Source: Cymodocea nodosa (Eukaryota > Streptophyta > Magnoliopsida > Alismatales > Cymodoceaceae). Taken from it: a stretch of DNA of 64,000 nucleotides. The stretch lies in assembly GCA_036874045.1 (NCBI GenBank), contig CM072344.1, positions 7,846,501-7,910,500 on the forward strand, written 5' to 3'. The translations under genes were made by a program, and so were the position numbers. Under the pieces are notes generated by a model, which searched no databases, was not told where the DNA came from, and saw nothing but the letters and a program-made list of their open reading frames with translations. Position 1 is the stretch's first letter, and each line of letters opens with the position of its first letter. Shown here one piece after another: positions 53,661 through 64,000 of this stretch.

Positions 53661-56600
53661 TTTGTGTTGTAGGAGGAAACAACATCAAAATGGATCTTAG
53701 ACAGTGGAGAGTCAAGTCACATGATCGGATAGAAAAGTCTATTAGAAAATTTTACAAATACCTTGAAAGGAAGTGTAACATTTGGAAACAAAAGCAAAGA
53801 TAAAATCATAGGTATGGGCAATGTTCAAATAACTCCTACTTGTGTTATTTCGAATGTACTATATGTAGAAAACCTAGGATTTAATTTGCTACGTGTCATA
53901 AAACTAACTGAAAATGGATATTATGTAGTGTTTGAAGATAATGTATGCAAAATAATTGATAAAAATACAGATGAAATTAAGTTTATTACTAAAAGAAAAG
54001 GTTCTGTATGTATTTTATCTTTACCTTCTGGTGTAGTTGATTTAAATTCATGTTTGCTAGCTGAAACTAGTGATGCATATCTATGGCATAGAAGGATTGA
54101 GCATATAAATATGAAACTGTTACATAAACTATCTAGAAAACATTTAGTGAGAGGTTTACCAAAGATTAAATACTCAAAGGACTTTATGTGTGATGCATGT
54201 GAGTTAGGTAAACTTCACAAAAACTCTTTTAAATCCAAAACTGATATTTCAAGCAAGAGAGTCTTAGAACTTATACATATGGATCTATTTGGACCAACAA
54301 GAATCATGAGTCTTGGTGGTAAATGGTATGTATTTGCTTTAGTAGATGACTTTTCTAGATACACTTGGGTATATTTTCTTGCATTTAAGACAGAAGTTTT
54401 TGAAAAATTTAAAATGTTTTGCAATTTTGTTCAAAATGAGTAGAGTGTCTCTATTCAAAAACTTAGGAGTGATCATGGAACTGAATTTGATATTGATCAA
54501 ATGGATAACTATTGTAATGAACATGGCATTGATCACAGATTTTCTTTTCCAAGAGCACCGTGTCAAAATGGTGTTGTTGAGAGAAAGAATAGATCACTTC
54601 AAGAAATGGCTAGAACTATGTTGAATGAACATAAGTTACCTCAAAATATTTGGGTTGAAGTAGTAAATACAGCTTGTTATGTTATTAACAAAAGTCATTT
54701 AAGACCTCATGTTAATAAAACTCCTTTTGAAATTATGTTTAATAGGGTTCCAAAAATTTCCTATATGAAACCATTTGGCTACAAGTGTTTTATTCTTAAT
54801 ACTAAGGATAAAAGGGATAAATTTCAAGCCAAATCAGATGAAGGAATTTTTGTAGGTTACTCTACTAGAAGTAAAGCCTATAGAGTATACAACAAGACTT
54901 CTACGACTATTGAAGAAACCCTCCATGTAAGCTTCAATGAAAATTCTCTTAGAGAATCTCAATCTAAAGTTGATAATGATGATTTGATCAATCTTCCAAA
55001 AGAGCTAGAGATCAATAAAGAGATTGATGATATATCTGACAAAATAAAAAATATGAACTTAAATGATCAAACTAATGATGAAAGTGATGGACTTTCAAAT
55101 GTTGATGAGAATATTAAGGAAAATCAGAGAAATTGGCGTTATTCTTCATCGCATCCCATCACTCAAGTCATTGGTAAAATTAATGAGGGAGTTAAAACTA
55201 GAGCTTCAGTAAATTTAAATAGTATGTATATGTTTGTTTCTATGGTGGAACCAAGGAATATACAAGAAGCATTATCTGATGAAAATTGGATAGTAGCAAT
55301 GCAAGAAGAACTAGATCAATTCATCAGAAATGATGTATGGGAATTAGTCTCTCCACCAGAAAATCAGTCCATAATGGGTACAAAGTGGATCTTTAGAAAA
55401 TAAACTAACGAAACTAGTCAAGTTATAAGGAATAAAGCTAGATTAGTTGCACAAGCGTATACACAGGAAGAAGGATTAGATTATGATGAAACATTTGCTC
55501 CTATGGCTAGGTTAGAAAGTATTAGAATATTATTGGCCTATGCTTGTTATATGGATTTTAAATTATATCAAATGGATGTAAAGAGTGCATTTCTAAATGG
55601 TTTAATTAATGAAGAAGTCTATGTAAAACGACCACCTGGATTTGAAGATATTAAAAATCCTGGCTTTGTGTATAAATTGAAGAAAGCCTTATATGGTTTG
55701 AAACAAGCACCTAGATCATGGTACGAAAGATTGTCTACTTTTTTAATAGAAAAATGCTATATCATGGGAAAAGTGGATCATACTCTATTTATTAAGAGAG
55801 ATGGTAAAGATCAGATTGTTGTTCAAATATACGTGGATGATATAATCTTTGGAGCGACCTATGATAAGTTGATAGAAGTATTCTCTAAAGAGATGACTAA
55901 TCAGTTTGAAATGAGTATGATAGGAGAACTTTAATATTTTCTAGGACTTTAAATTAAGCAAATGGATAAAGGTATATTTTCAAATCAGGAAAAATATGTA
56001 GATGAAATACTTAAGAAATTTAATTTTAATGATATAAGGATTCGAGGAACTCCTATGAGTACTACTTTAAAGTTAGATATTGATGACATAGGAAAATCTA
56101 TAGATCAAATAAAATACAGAAGTATGATTGGTTCTTTACTTTATTTGACTGCTAATAGACCTGATATTATGTTTACTGTGTGTGTTTGTGCTAGATTTCA
56201 ATCTAATCCTAAGGAATCACACTTAATTGCAGTTAAAAGAATATTTAGATATATACAAGGAACTAAAAATTTGGGACTGTATTATTCTAAGGATAGTTCA
56301 ATAGATCTTATAGGATATAATGATGCTGATTATGTAGGATCTAAATTTGATAGAAAGAGTACCAGTGGCACATGTCAATTATTGGGAAATAATTTGGTGT
56401 CATGGTTTAGTAAAAAGCAAAACTGTGTAGCACTTTCTACTACAGAAGCTGAATATGTTGCTGTTGCACTATGTTGCACTATGTTGCACTCAGATTCTAT
56501 GGATAAGGCAAACTTTAGAAGATTTTGGATTATCTTATGATACAACTGAGATTTATTGTGACAGTAGTTCTGCAATAAATCTTTCCAAAAATTCTGTATT

Positions 56601-56790
56601 ATATTCAAGAGCAAAGCATATAGAGGTTAGACATCATTTTCTAAGAGACAACGTAATTAAAGGAAAAATTAAATTAGAATTTGTGTCTAGTAAAAATCAA
56701 TTAGCTGATATATTTACAAAACCTCTAGACGAAAATACATTCTGCAACATTAGATTAAATTTAGGTATTTGTAGGCTATGTGATGTGTAA
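53661..56790 (+). pseudogene. pol of element G: PR, IN, RT, RNase H (broken)
   Basis: Protease WILDSGESSHMIG with intact D-S-G, followed by the shared TAG 53730-53732. The pre-integrase zinc pair is W-H-R-R-I-E-H and CDAC. Integrase D (HMDLFGP), D (RSDHGTEF) and E (GVVERKNR) are kept; TAG near 54441 splits it. RT has EELDQFIRNDVWEL, QMDVKSAFLNG, KQAPRSWYERL (intact here, unlike B) and YVDD at 55830-55841; stops are TAA near 55401 and two TAA around 55933-55950. RNase H is complete but for a 10-base insertion (ACTATGTTGC repeated) near 56470 that shifts the frame. Ends at TAA 56788-56790. Confidence 0.88.
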
Positions 56791-58369
56791 AATGCTTAAA
56801 CTCCACATAAAAAGATAAATATTATTGATGATGTTGTTCACCTCATAGATATTATATACTTATTATAAATATCTAAAGTAATATCTAAACTACTACTTAA
56901 GATATTATGTATTTATTGTAAAATCATAGTAGTATCTTATTGATTTTAAGTAGTTTATCAATTTTAATGGTTTTTACGATTTTAAGTGGAAATGTAAACG
57001 AAAAACATTAAATACTTCTGATATTCTGAAATTTTGATTAAATGTTTTCTTTGAATCAAGGAAAATGCATATGATCATGCATAAATTTGACTTAATTGAT
57101 TAAACTTGTAGAATAAGTTATATGTAACTCATCTTAAACTGTTAATCAAAAGTATAAGCTTATTGAAACTGATTCATATTCTCAATACAATCATAGAAGT
57201 AAAAATTGTATGAGATTTGTGTTTTATTGCATCTGTATTAATGGAATACATATATACTGTGCTTAAAATGAAAAGTGCTTACAAAGTGAAAATCTTTGAG
57301 AGTTTATTGATCAGTTTGATCACAAGCCTTTTGTACTTGAACAGATAGGTATGTAAGGATTGTTGTCCTGAAAAAGGATTCTTTAAATCTAGCAACCTAA
57401 GGTTCTAATCAAATCTGGGATTGTTGACTGAAAGCTCATTACACGGGTACATTAGAAAGCTCTTGTATGATTTAAGCTTTTCAAACTAACTTTTAAAGAA
57501 AATTATCAATATTTACTATTTTGAAAAGAAAAAGTTGTTTCATTAATTACAGATATCTTTGAATCGCATATAGTTTCTACCAATATGACTACTAATTTAT
57601 TGAATCAACATTAGTACTTTTGAAAATGTTTATTTGAGATACATTCTTTTATTCTCCTTGAATTAATCACATTGAGTTCAAAGTTGTGTTTTGATTCATA
57701 TATAGTAGGAATTGATTCTAGAAATCATTTTTGATGATGTCAAGATAACGGAAGTCTCTAAAAAGAAAATTTAAAAGTATAGTTATACTTAACATCTATT
57801 GTCACTACAAGTATATTTTGTATGTTGATTGAATATATTTGAAGTATATTTGTAGGGGGAGGATTAACAACGTCGAAAATAGATTAATATAATTTAGAAT
57901 ATAAATCTTAGTTAATCTGAATTAATGTCCTCTTAAAATCTTGATGAAATAATTTAATAAGACAAATAAACTATTCTAGATTCAAAGGACAAAATCATCA
58001 AATAGTTTACAATGTTCTCAAGATAATGTTAAGTTTAGCATGTGTGTTGTTTTCGAAACATTTCAGTTGGAAGCATTCGAAAATTGTACTAACTAGACGT
58101 CATGTTAGATAAGGTAACGTGTAAAAATGCCTCTAGACAGCGTTTTACTCGTTAGGTTAGTTAACTCAACAAGTTATACTTGAATATTTCAAGTATCTTG
58201 ATTGAATAAACTTTATTCAATATTTATTTAATTTCTAAACCCGACTTCTCTTCACGTTAAGTTATAAGCCTAAAAACCCTATTTAAACACTTATTACACG
58301 GGCACTTAGGTTATTTGTAAACTTTGTCAAGAAAATCTTTCCCGCTTATTGTTGTTACAACCTGTGACG
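56791..58369 (+). other. Post-pol spacer of element G
   Basis: 1.58 kb, no frame. It includes the segment missing in B (about 56985-57690), the conserved block at 57296-57480, an internal polypurine tract at 57854-57863, and near ORF3 a TTAGGTTAGTTAACTCAAC stretch related to LTR motifs. Confidence 0.72.
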
Positions 58370-60623
58370 ATGGTCTCCAAGTTCTACAAAGGTCGTGGCA
58401 GAGGAAAAGGGAAAAGCAGAGGAGATGCAAAAGGAAAAGAAATAGAGAATGATGAAGTTCCACGTACTTGGTTCAAGAAAATATTTCGAGTGGACAAAAG
58501 GTTAGCAGAAATTTATAGTGAATATTTCTTTCCTGAAGGTATACTAAATGAAGTTAGACAAGAACTCCAAAATGCTGATGCTAGTATTACATACATGGGG
58601 ATTTGAAGTAAATTTGATAGAGAATACAGAATGAAATGTGCTGAGATTGCATTTTTGGAACAGTATGCAAAATATTTGGAAAAAGGTGTAGGTTCATCAA
58701 ATATAACTCCTCAAACTCCTATAAACGGTATAAGACTACATGCATTTGAGGAAGAGTATGAATCATCTATCCCTACTCCTTTATATTCAAAACAAGTAGA
58801 ATCAGATATTGCTGTAGACAAAACAAAAGTTGACAGTCTTTGGAAGGTCGTTGCAATAGAAAGTGCCTTAGAAGAATTAAAGCAGAAAACCTTTATGGCG
58901 CAATTTGAAAAGAAAACAGCAATACTTGAAAAGGAGAAACAGAAATGTTGTAGAAGAAGAAAAGTTAGAAAAATTATGTCTAAGGAAACAAAGTCTTTTG
59001 AAAAAGGAAAATCAGACTAAAATTTATTTCCAAAGGACAATGTACGTCTAGACATTGTACCTTATTGTGCATCTGATAAACTCATCAATTTTGAGCATAT
59101 TGAAATTGATGAAGATAATGAGACTTTATTTTCCCTTGCTAGAAAACTTGAGAAGAAATTCAAGTCAAATATGAGCTCAAGTTTTTCTATTAGTACAAGT
59201 CCTGATGATGCAGATATTGACAAATCAGAGTATCAGGCACCTGCCATTGAACAAGTTATTACAAATATAATTGACAATGTTGAAGCAGTAACTAGTTCAC
59301 AGGCTGAATTGTTTGAAGTAGCAGATATTGAAATTATTAAGACTCTAGAAGAGCTAAAAGTTAACCAGCCTTCTATGGAATCTATAGAAGTAAAGTCTGA
59401 GAATTCACAGCATGAATCAATGGAATTATCTGTTGAACAAAATGAACAATTACAGACAGATACACCAGCTGTAGAATTTGTGAAAAAATTGAACTCTGAA
59501 CATTCTATAGAGACTGAACAGATGAATGTTGAGCATATTGACAATGTTCCTAACATTGTTGAAGCTGAAGAATCAAGCTTACCTGAGTAGCTTCAAGATA
59601 ATATTTTGGAAGAGGACAGCATGACATTCATTTTGAAGAAGAGGTTCCTGAAGATGAATTAAACTCTGAATCACGACTTCAGGTATCACCTTCTTTGTGT
59701 ACAATATTAAACATTCAAGGTAATGCAATTCATTTTAGATCTGAAGAAGCATTGCAGAAATACAATAATCTGATTACATGTTAGATTCTGCATGCTCGTC
59801 CAATAAAATTCAGAAATTTGATGGAAATAAGAGATCTATTTGAGTTTCAAGGCCTCATTAAATTCTTGCCAGTAGAAACGAAATGGAAGCAATACACAGA
59901 GCTTATTACAACTTTTATAGCAATTTGGACAAGAATGGATATTTTCTGAAAACTCAAATAAATGAACAGGAGTTTATATTGTCTCCTGAGTTAATTTTTG
60001 AAGTTTTAGGATTAAAGAATGAAGGTGTTGTTCTTACCAACAGATTTGACATGATAAGACAACTGGAATGGAACATTCAATCTTTATCGAAAATTCTACA
60101 TGTATATTTTGAAATGAGATTAATGGAAAATCTGAATGCAGAGGCAAGATTTATTGCAAATTTATTTCAGAGAGTTGGACACAATTTGGAAGTCAGCAGA
60201 AGCTGTTTATATGCAACTTATGGCTTGCTGAATAGAATTCAAATAAATTGGTTTGATGTATTTATGTCTCAACTATAGCATATGAGTTCAAAGTTATTTT
60301 ATGGTGATGTTGTATGTAGAATCCTTGCAAGCCAATTGACTTTATCCGATTGGCCCTCTAAAACTAAAGGCATGAGAGCATTTAGTGTCAAGGATTTGCA
60401 AAAATTTCAGGCCATGCATAAACCTCAACGACAACAACAACAACAACCTGATACAGACTATATACAACAACAACAACAACAAAGTTATTAAGTTCAACCA
60501 GAACAGCAAACCCAGCTACCTCTTGACTTAGATGTAGTGTTTAACGACATCAGAAATGATATTAGGCATCTAGGAGATAAAATATGTAATGCTATAAGTG
60601 ATATACTTAAGAGGGGTCGATAA
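58370..60623 (+). pseudogene. ORF3 of element G (full length, several stops)
   Basis: The ATG at 58370 starts MVSKFYKGRGRGKGKSRGD. Layout in residues (approximate): 1-30 basic Gly/Arg head; 30-115 PRTWFKKIFRVDKRLAEIYSE and EIAFLEQYAKYLEKG; 160-210 Lys/Glu coiled coil with RRRKVRKIMSKE; 210-430 acidic, low-complexity; 440-690 globular part; then a CAA-repeat Gln tract (60430-60485) and a terminal helix. Breaks: TGA 58603-58605 (CGA expected), TAA about 59018, TAG about 59588, a one-base loss near 59614, TAG about 59783, TAG 60276-60278 and TAA about 60489. The first four and last blocks align with B and C throughout, so a protein of this size existed when the family was active. Confidence 0.78.
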
Positions 60624-61106
60624 CTATTTTTGTTTGTTTCTAAATACAAAATGTAATGTTTGTATTACTTGTTTGATTGATTGAACAATACATTTTTCTA
60701 TAAATGTGTTCAATTATTATTCTTGTTTACAGAAAGAGTTGTTGTAATTATATCTCTTATATATATATATATTCTCTGTAATTATCTTTTTGATTAATGA
60801 CAAAATGGGGGAGAAATATTATAAAAAGATGATTATGATCTTAATTGCATATATATATTATAAAAGGAGATGCTATTTAATGGTTATTGTAATCTGACCG
60901 ATGATAATTAGAAAACTGATACTTATATAATTATTGGCATCTGAGAGTTTTAGTTCTAAGAGGTAAAATTTACACAAACAATAGAAATAAGCTTAAGTGA
61001 ACTTAAGTCAACAAACAAGTTTGTTGAATTAAAAGTTAACCCAACGAATGTGCTTTGTTGAGTTAAACATATTTCATAATTGATTTAATATGGTTTTGTC
61101 ATCATC
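60624..61106 (+). other. 3' untranslated part of element G
   Basis: AT-rich, no gene; a decoy purine tract (AAAATGGGGGAGA) near 60802, as in B. Confidence 0.7.
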
Positions 61107-61120
61107 AAAAAGGGGGAGAT
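61107..61120 (+). other. Polypurine tract of element G
   Basis: AAAAAGGGGGAGAT touching the LTR start. Confidence 0.88.
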
Positions 61121-62876
61121 TGTTGAGTATTTTTGTTTTGATGATGTGTGCTGAATGAAAATAATCATATTTGCTCAATTACTATTGCTTGTGAAAAGAA
61201 ATTAAAATCATCAATTAATACAGAAAAAGCTTACTGATATAAATACTTGTCTGTATTGGATCTGAAGTTAATAACTAGTCATTTCGTTGCATTAATTTCT
61301 CATTTAACTAAACGTTAAGTTAACGTGTGTTTTTATTGAAAGGCATGATATGTTTTAAAGTTATATCTTCTATATCATGAACAGTGCACGTTTAGACAAC
61401 TCGTTAAGTTAGAGTTTTGTTTGTATAGAGGTCACATGAGAACTCGTTAAGTTAGAGGCTTAAAGGTTAAAATAGGTCACGTGATAACTCGTTAAGTTAG
61501 TGAGTAAAAGAAGAGACGAACTCGTTAAGTTAGTGTTATACACATGGTGAAATTATAAGTTACGAATGTTGTATTGTATCACGTGAGGTGCACATGTTTA
61601 ACTCGTTAAGTTAACATAACTAAACGCGTTGAGTTGCTATATTGAACACTTAGGCAACGCATTAGGTTAGTGTTATAAACTTAAGTTGTTATTTTTGCAC
61701 GTGGTAAAATTCTTATTATAAAAACATTTATTTATTACTGAATCGGTGAGTTAAAGTTTTTTTCAGAGACTTACAGTCATAACTATCCAAAAGGTAACTT
61801 AAGTCATGTTTTCAGGTCTTGACACGTGTCTCACTAGTTTTATAATATAAAGAGTTTTTCGGTGACTTACATCTATAACTATCTGAAACTTAAACTGTTT
61901 TCGATGAGTTATCGTTTAACCTTCTGAAAGAAAGGTTAAGTTGGTTTGTTGAGTTAGCATAACACCATGGACTTAGTTCGTTGAGTTAGCTACAGTACTT
62001 GTCACGTGAAATGGCACATGAGGAACTCGTTAAGTTAGAAACGTTAAGTTATATATATATACTTGTGTTACTCATTTAGTTAACATTAAAGTAACGACTT
62101 CTTATTACACTGATGAAAAATTTTTGGACAAGAAAGTTTATTTTGCAGGAAATTTTTCAAAGATCAAGGACTGATGATTAAAGAAAATTCGAAATATAAA
62201 CGTGGGTTAGAATGTGTGTTTCGATGAAGGAAAAAGAAAGGACGTGGAGAAGTGGAAAACAGGTAGTGATTAAACGTGGAGGATATGCATGAAATGAAGA
62301 TATAGTATAAAAGGCATAGAGTTCTCGTTGATCAAACCATCCTTGCACACAAAACGAAAAATCTTTTCAAGGATCAAATCATTCCTGCATACCAAAAGAA
62401 AAAACTTTTTCAGGGATCAAAAACACCTCTTTGGGCAAAATCTCTCAAGTGGAAGAAAATTCAGTGAAGCATAAAAAGGTAAGATTTTCGTCACTGAAGA
62501 TTTGAAGTATCACAAGAAAGCAAATTCGGTGAAGCATAAAAAGATAAGATATTTGTCACTAAAGAATTACTAAAGAAGAAAGAAGAAGAAGAAGAAGAAA
62601 GATCTCAAACATGGAGAAATGTTTTAAATTCCGCAAATTAGTTTTCTCTATTTGTAGTTATGAAATTGTATAGATGAAACATGGTATCAAAATATAATTG
62701 CATCTACAATTCCTGAGGAGAATTTAATTGTATATTGTAATTGAAACCTTGAATAAAAATGATTTTATGAAAACAATATCTCAACTTGTTTTTAAGTTTT
62801 AAAGTTTCAATTATATTTCAGAAAATATTAAAAATGCACAATTCACCCCCCTCTTGTGTAGCCATACGATCCTACA
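61121..62876 (+). repeat. 3' LTR of element G
   Basis: 1756 bp, TGTTGAG to CCTACA. U5 details (ATGTTTTAAATTCCGC, GATGAAACATGG, CAATTCCTGAGG) match the 5' LTR of B. Two 42-bp leader units. Confidence 0.93.
62306..62313 (+). promoter_or_regulatory. TATA box of the element G 3' LTR
   Basis: TATAAAAG followed by GCATAG. As a 3' LTR promoter it would read rightward into element H. Confidence 0.55.
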
Positions 62877-63131
62877 ATATGTAAGGGGTTATCCACGTCC
62901 AAGGGATGCCATGCCAAACCATCCCTTGATTTCGTTCTCCCCCTTCTTTGTACCAGCAACCATACAGCAAGGAATTACGATAGATTGATCACCCGTGGAC
63001 GTATTCGTGTTGGGGAACCACATAAATTTGTTGTTCTTCAAATTCTCCACTTGCAATCCTCTCTGCCACACAGATCTCTTCTCCACGCCACCCCTAGATG
63101 CTCCATGTTTGTTTGATCTTTCCGCACAACA
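62877..63131 (+). repeat. Probable LTR remnant of element H
   Basis: Ends ...CCGCACAACA two bases before a PBS-like site, which is how copia LTRs end. The start is missing, removed or displaced by G. A minus-strand open frame here (62889-63203) shows no family features. Confidence 0.5.
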
Positions 63132-63133
63132 AC

Positions 63134-63145
63134 TAGTATCAGAGT
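63134..63145 (+). other. Primer-binding-site-like sequence of element H
   Basis: TAGTATCAGAGT, two mismatches to the initiator tRNA-Met complement. Placement after a CA terminus and before a gag supports it. Confidence 0.6.
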
Positions 63146-63177
63146 GAGGTTGGACATCTCTAGGTTTGCATCTGAAG

Positions 63178-63497
63178 TTTCGAAGAGTTTCATCAAGGTT
63201 CAAGCCATTTCTGCAAGGGATCTCTCCATTGTTGTAACTACCGTCATCGCCGACGCTAGTCTACACACTCCGATGCCAAGTTGTGCGCCTTTCTCGTCCA
63301 TACTCCGTTGCATCTCAAATTTTGAGGAGGTGTAGTAAGCTTCCTGAACTTCCTTCCTTTAAACTTTCGAAGAGATTGATCAAGGTTCAAGCCATTTCCG
63401 CAAGGATATCCCCCATTACTGTAACTGCCGTCGTCGCCGACGTCAGTCTGCACACTTCGACGCCAAGTTGTGCGCCTTCCTCGTCCGTGCTCCATTG
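63178..63497 (+). repeat. Imperfect 133-bp tandem duplication in the element H leader
   Basis: Copies at 63178-63310 and 63365-63497, both starting TTTCGAAGAG and containing ATCAAGGTTCAAGCCATTTC, CGCCGACG and GCCAAGTTGTGCGCCTT. Period 187. Confidence 0.85.
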
Positions 63498-63822
63498 GTC
63501 AGTAGTTTCGTATTCAGAGAGATACAACAGGAGGCATCTAGCTAAGGCACAGTAGTTTTCTAGACGAGTGACTCTTTGATTGTCAGATTTTGGGCATTTT
63601 GTGATTGTGGTTTTGTGCTTGGTTTGTGCGAGTATTTGCTACTATTTTATGCTAAGTAGTGTGCTTGGCTTGTGGCTGATTGCATTTCGTTGAAATCAGT
63701 AGTTTCAGTAGCATATTGTTGTTGAGATATTGCTTGCTATTGAGTACCTTGCTGTAGAATTGTGTTTGTTGAAATCACATTGTATCTCGTGTGTATTGCT
63801 GGTTGTTTGTTGTTTTAAAAAC

Positions 63823-63981
63823 ATGAATACTTCAAGGTTGAAGATAGAAAAGTTTGATGGTAAGAATAGCTTCAACTTATGGCAAATTAAGATGAAAGCA
63901 CTTCCAAAGCAACAAGGTATTTGGGCTCCTTTAAATAAGGAAACTACTCTAAACAGAAATTCGCCAAAGTTTGAATTGTAG
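63823..63981 (+). pseudogene. gag N-terminus of element H (stop after 52 codons)
   Basis: ATG at 63823, MNTSRLKIEKFDGKNSFNLW, then QIKMKALPKQQGIWAPL: the signature start of a common copia gag lineage distinct from S and N. TAG at 63979-63981 cuts it, but the same frame continues with EEKAHS, as expected for this family, so the stop is a mutation inside gag. The rest is outside the window. Confidence 0.78.
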
Positions 63982-64000
63982 GAGGAGAAAGCTCACTCCA

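Larger units (their letters stand above)
52128..62876 (+). mobile_element. Element G: 5'-truncated S element with ORF3 and 3' LTR
   Basis: Starts just before the gag zinc knuckle (TTGTTGACTAGGAAATTC) and continues to a complete 3' LTR. It is the longest copy for the pol to LTR part, with full spacer and ORF3. The right flank is ATATG. Confidence 0.9.
62877..64000 (+). mobile_element. Element H: start of a third copia family, cut by window edge
   Basis: LTR end, PBS-like site, a 680-base leader with a 133-bp duplication, then a gag start typical of another copia lineage (KIEKFDGKNSFNLWQIKM). More GC-rich than its surroundings. Element G sits at its left, inside or next to its LTR. Confidence 0.7.

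Noticed and set aside
40445..62881. F 5' LTR and G 3' LTR as the two ends of one element
   Set aside because: The flanks (AATAT left, ATATG right) share only four bases out of register in AT-rich DNA, and both F and G contain protease to RNase H, so they cannot be one copy.
62889..63203. 104-codon minus-strand frame beside element H
   Set aside because: Overlaps the PBS-like site and LTR end; no domain; on the strand opposite to H.
63823..63981. 52-codon frame at the right edge as a small host gene
   Set aside because: The sequence is a typical copia gag start and the frame continues in kind after the TAG.

Overview
The window looks like heterochromatic or intergenic nuclear DNA of a flowering plant. 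It is AT-rich and made almost entirely of nested, tandem and broken Ty1/copia LTR retrotransposons, all with the plant-typical initiator-tRNA-Met primer site (TGGTATCAGAGC and variants). One F-box gene (50706-51650, minus) is the only intact ordinary gene. I cannot name the species.

Two retrotransposon families dominate. Family S (elements A, B, C, E, F, G) is SIRE/Maximus-like. Its LTRs are about 1.7-1.8 kb, starting TGTTGAGTATT and ending GATCCTACA. It has a gag, then PR-IN-RT-RNase H, a long post-pol spacer, an additional reading frame of about 750 codons in the envelope position (called ORF3 here), and a polypurine tract AAAAAGGGGGAGA. Family N (N1-N4, all minus strand) has LTRs of about 1.3 kb with the 10-bp terminal inverted repeat TGTTAGGACC/GGTCCTAACA and no ORF3. 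A third copia family (H) enters at the right edge.

Layout: 1-3072, S element A (minus, gag plus 5' LTR), inserted into the RT of N1. 3073-13413, N1, N2 and N3 in head-to-tail order on the minus strand, with LTRs shared between neighbours. 13414-27800, S element B (plus), inserted in the N3 gag; its 5' LTR is itself split by a solo LTR (14633-16310, TSD CACAC). 26006-31241, S element C, which shares an LTR with B and has lost nearly all gag-pol. 31242-35262, N4 (minus), interrupted by a solo S LTR (31549-33334, TSD AAAAA). 35263-40449, S element E (diverged, 5'-truncated). 40450-46571, S element F, inserted in the E ORF3. 46572-52127, segment M, which carries the F-box gene, an inverted copy of the S post-pol spacer and 32-bp tandem repeats. 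52128-62876, S element G. 62877-64000, element H.

All retrotransposon genes seen here carry stops or frameshifts, so none is an intact autonomous element. Points that go beyond routine decay: an in-frame UAA at the gag/protease boundary in every readable copy of both families; the conserved ORF3; an internal polypurine tract between pol and ORF3; LTR promoters packed with G-box (CACGTG) and AACTCGTTAAGTTA repeats; a TAACTATCCGAA/TAACTCACCGAAA sequence module shared by both LTR families and by the F-box segment; and 5'/3' LTRs of element B that are not sisters.

All boundaries were found by reading and comparing copies by eye. No alignment or database search was run.
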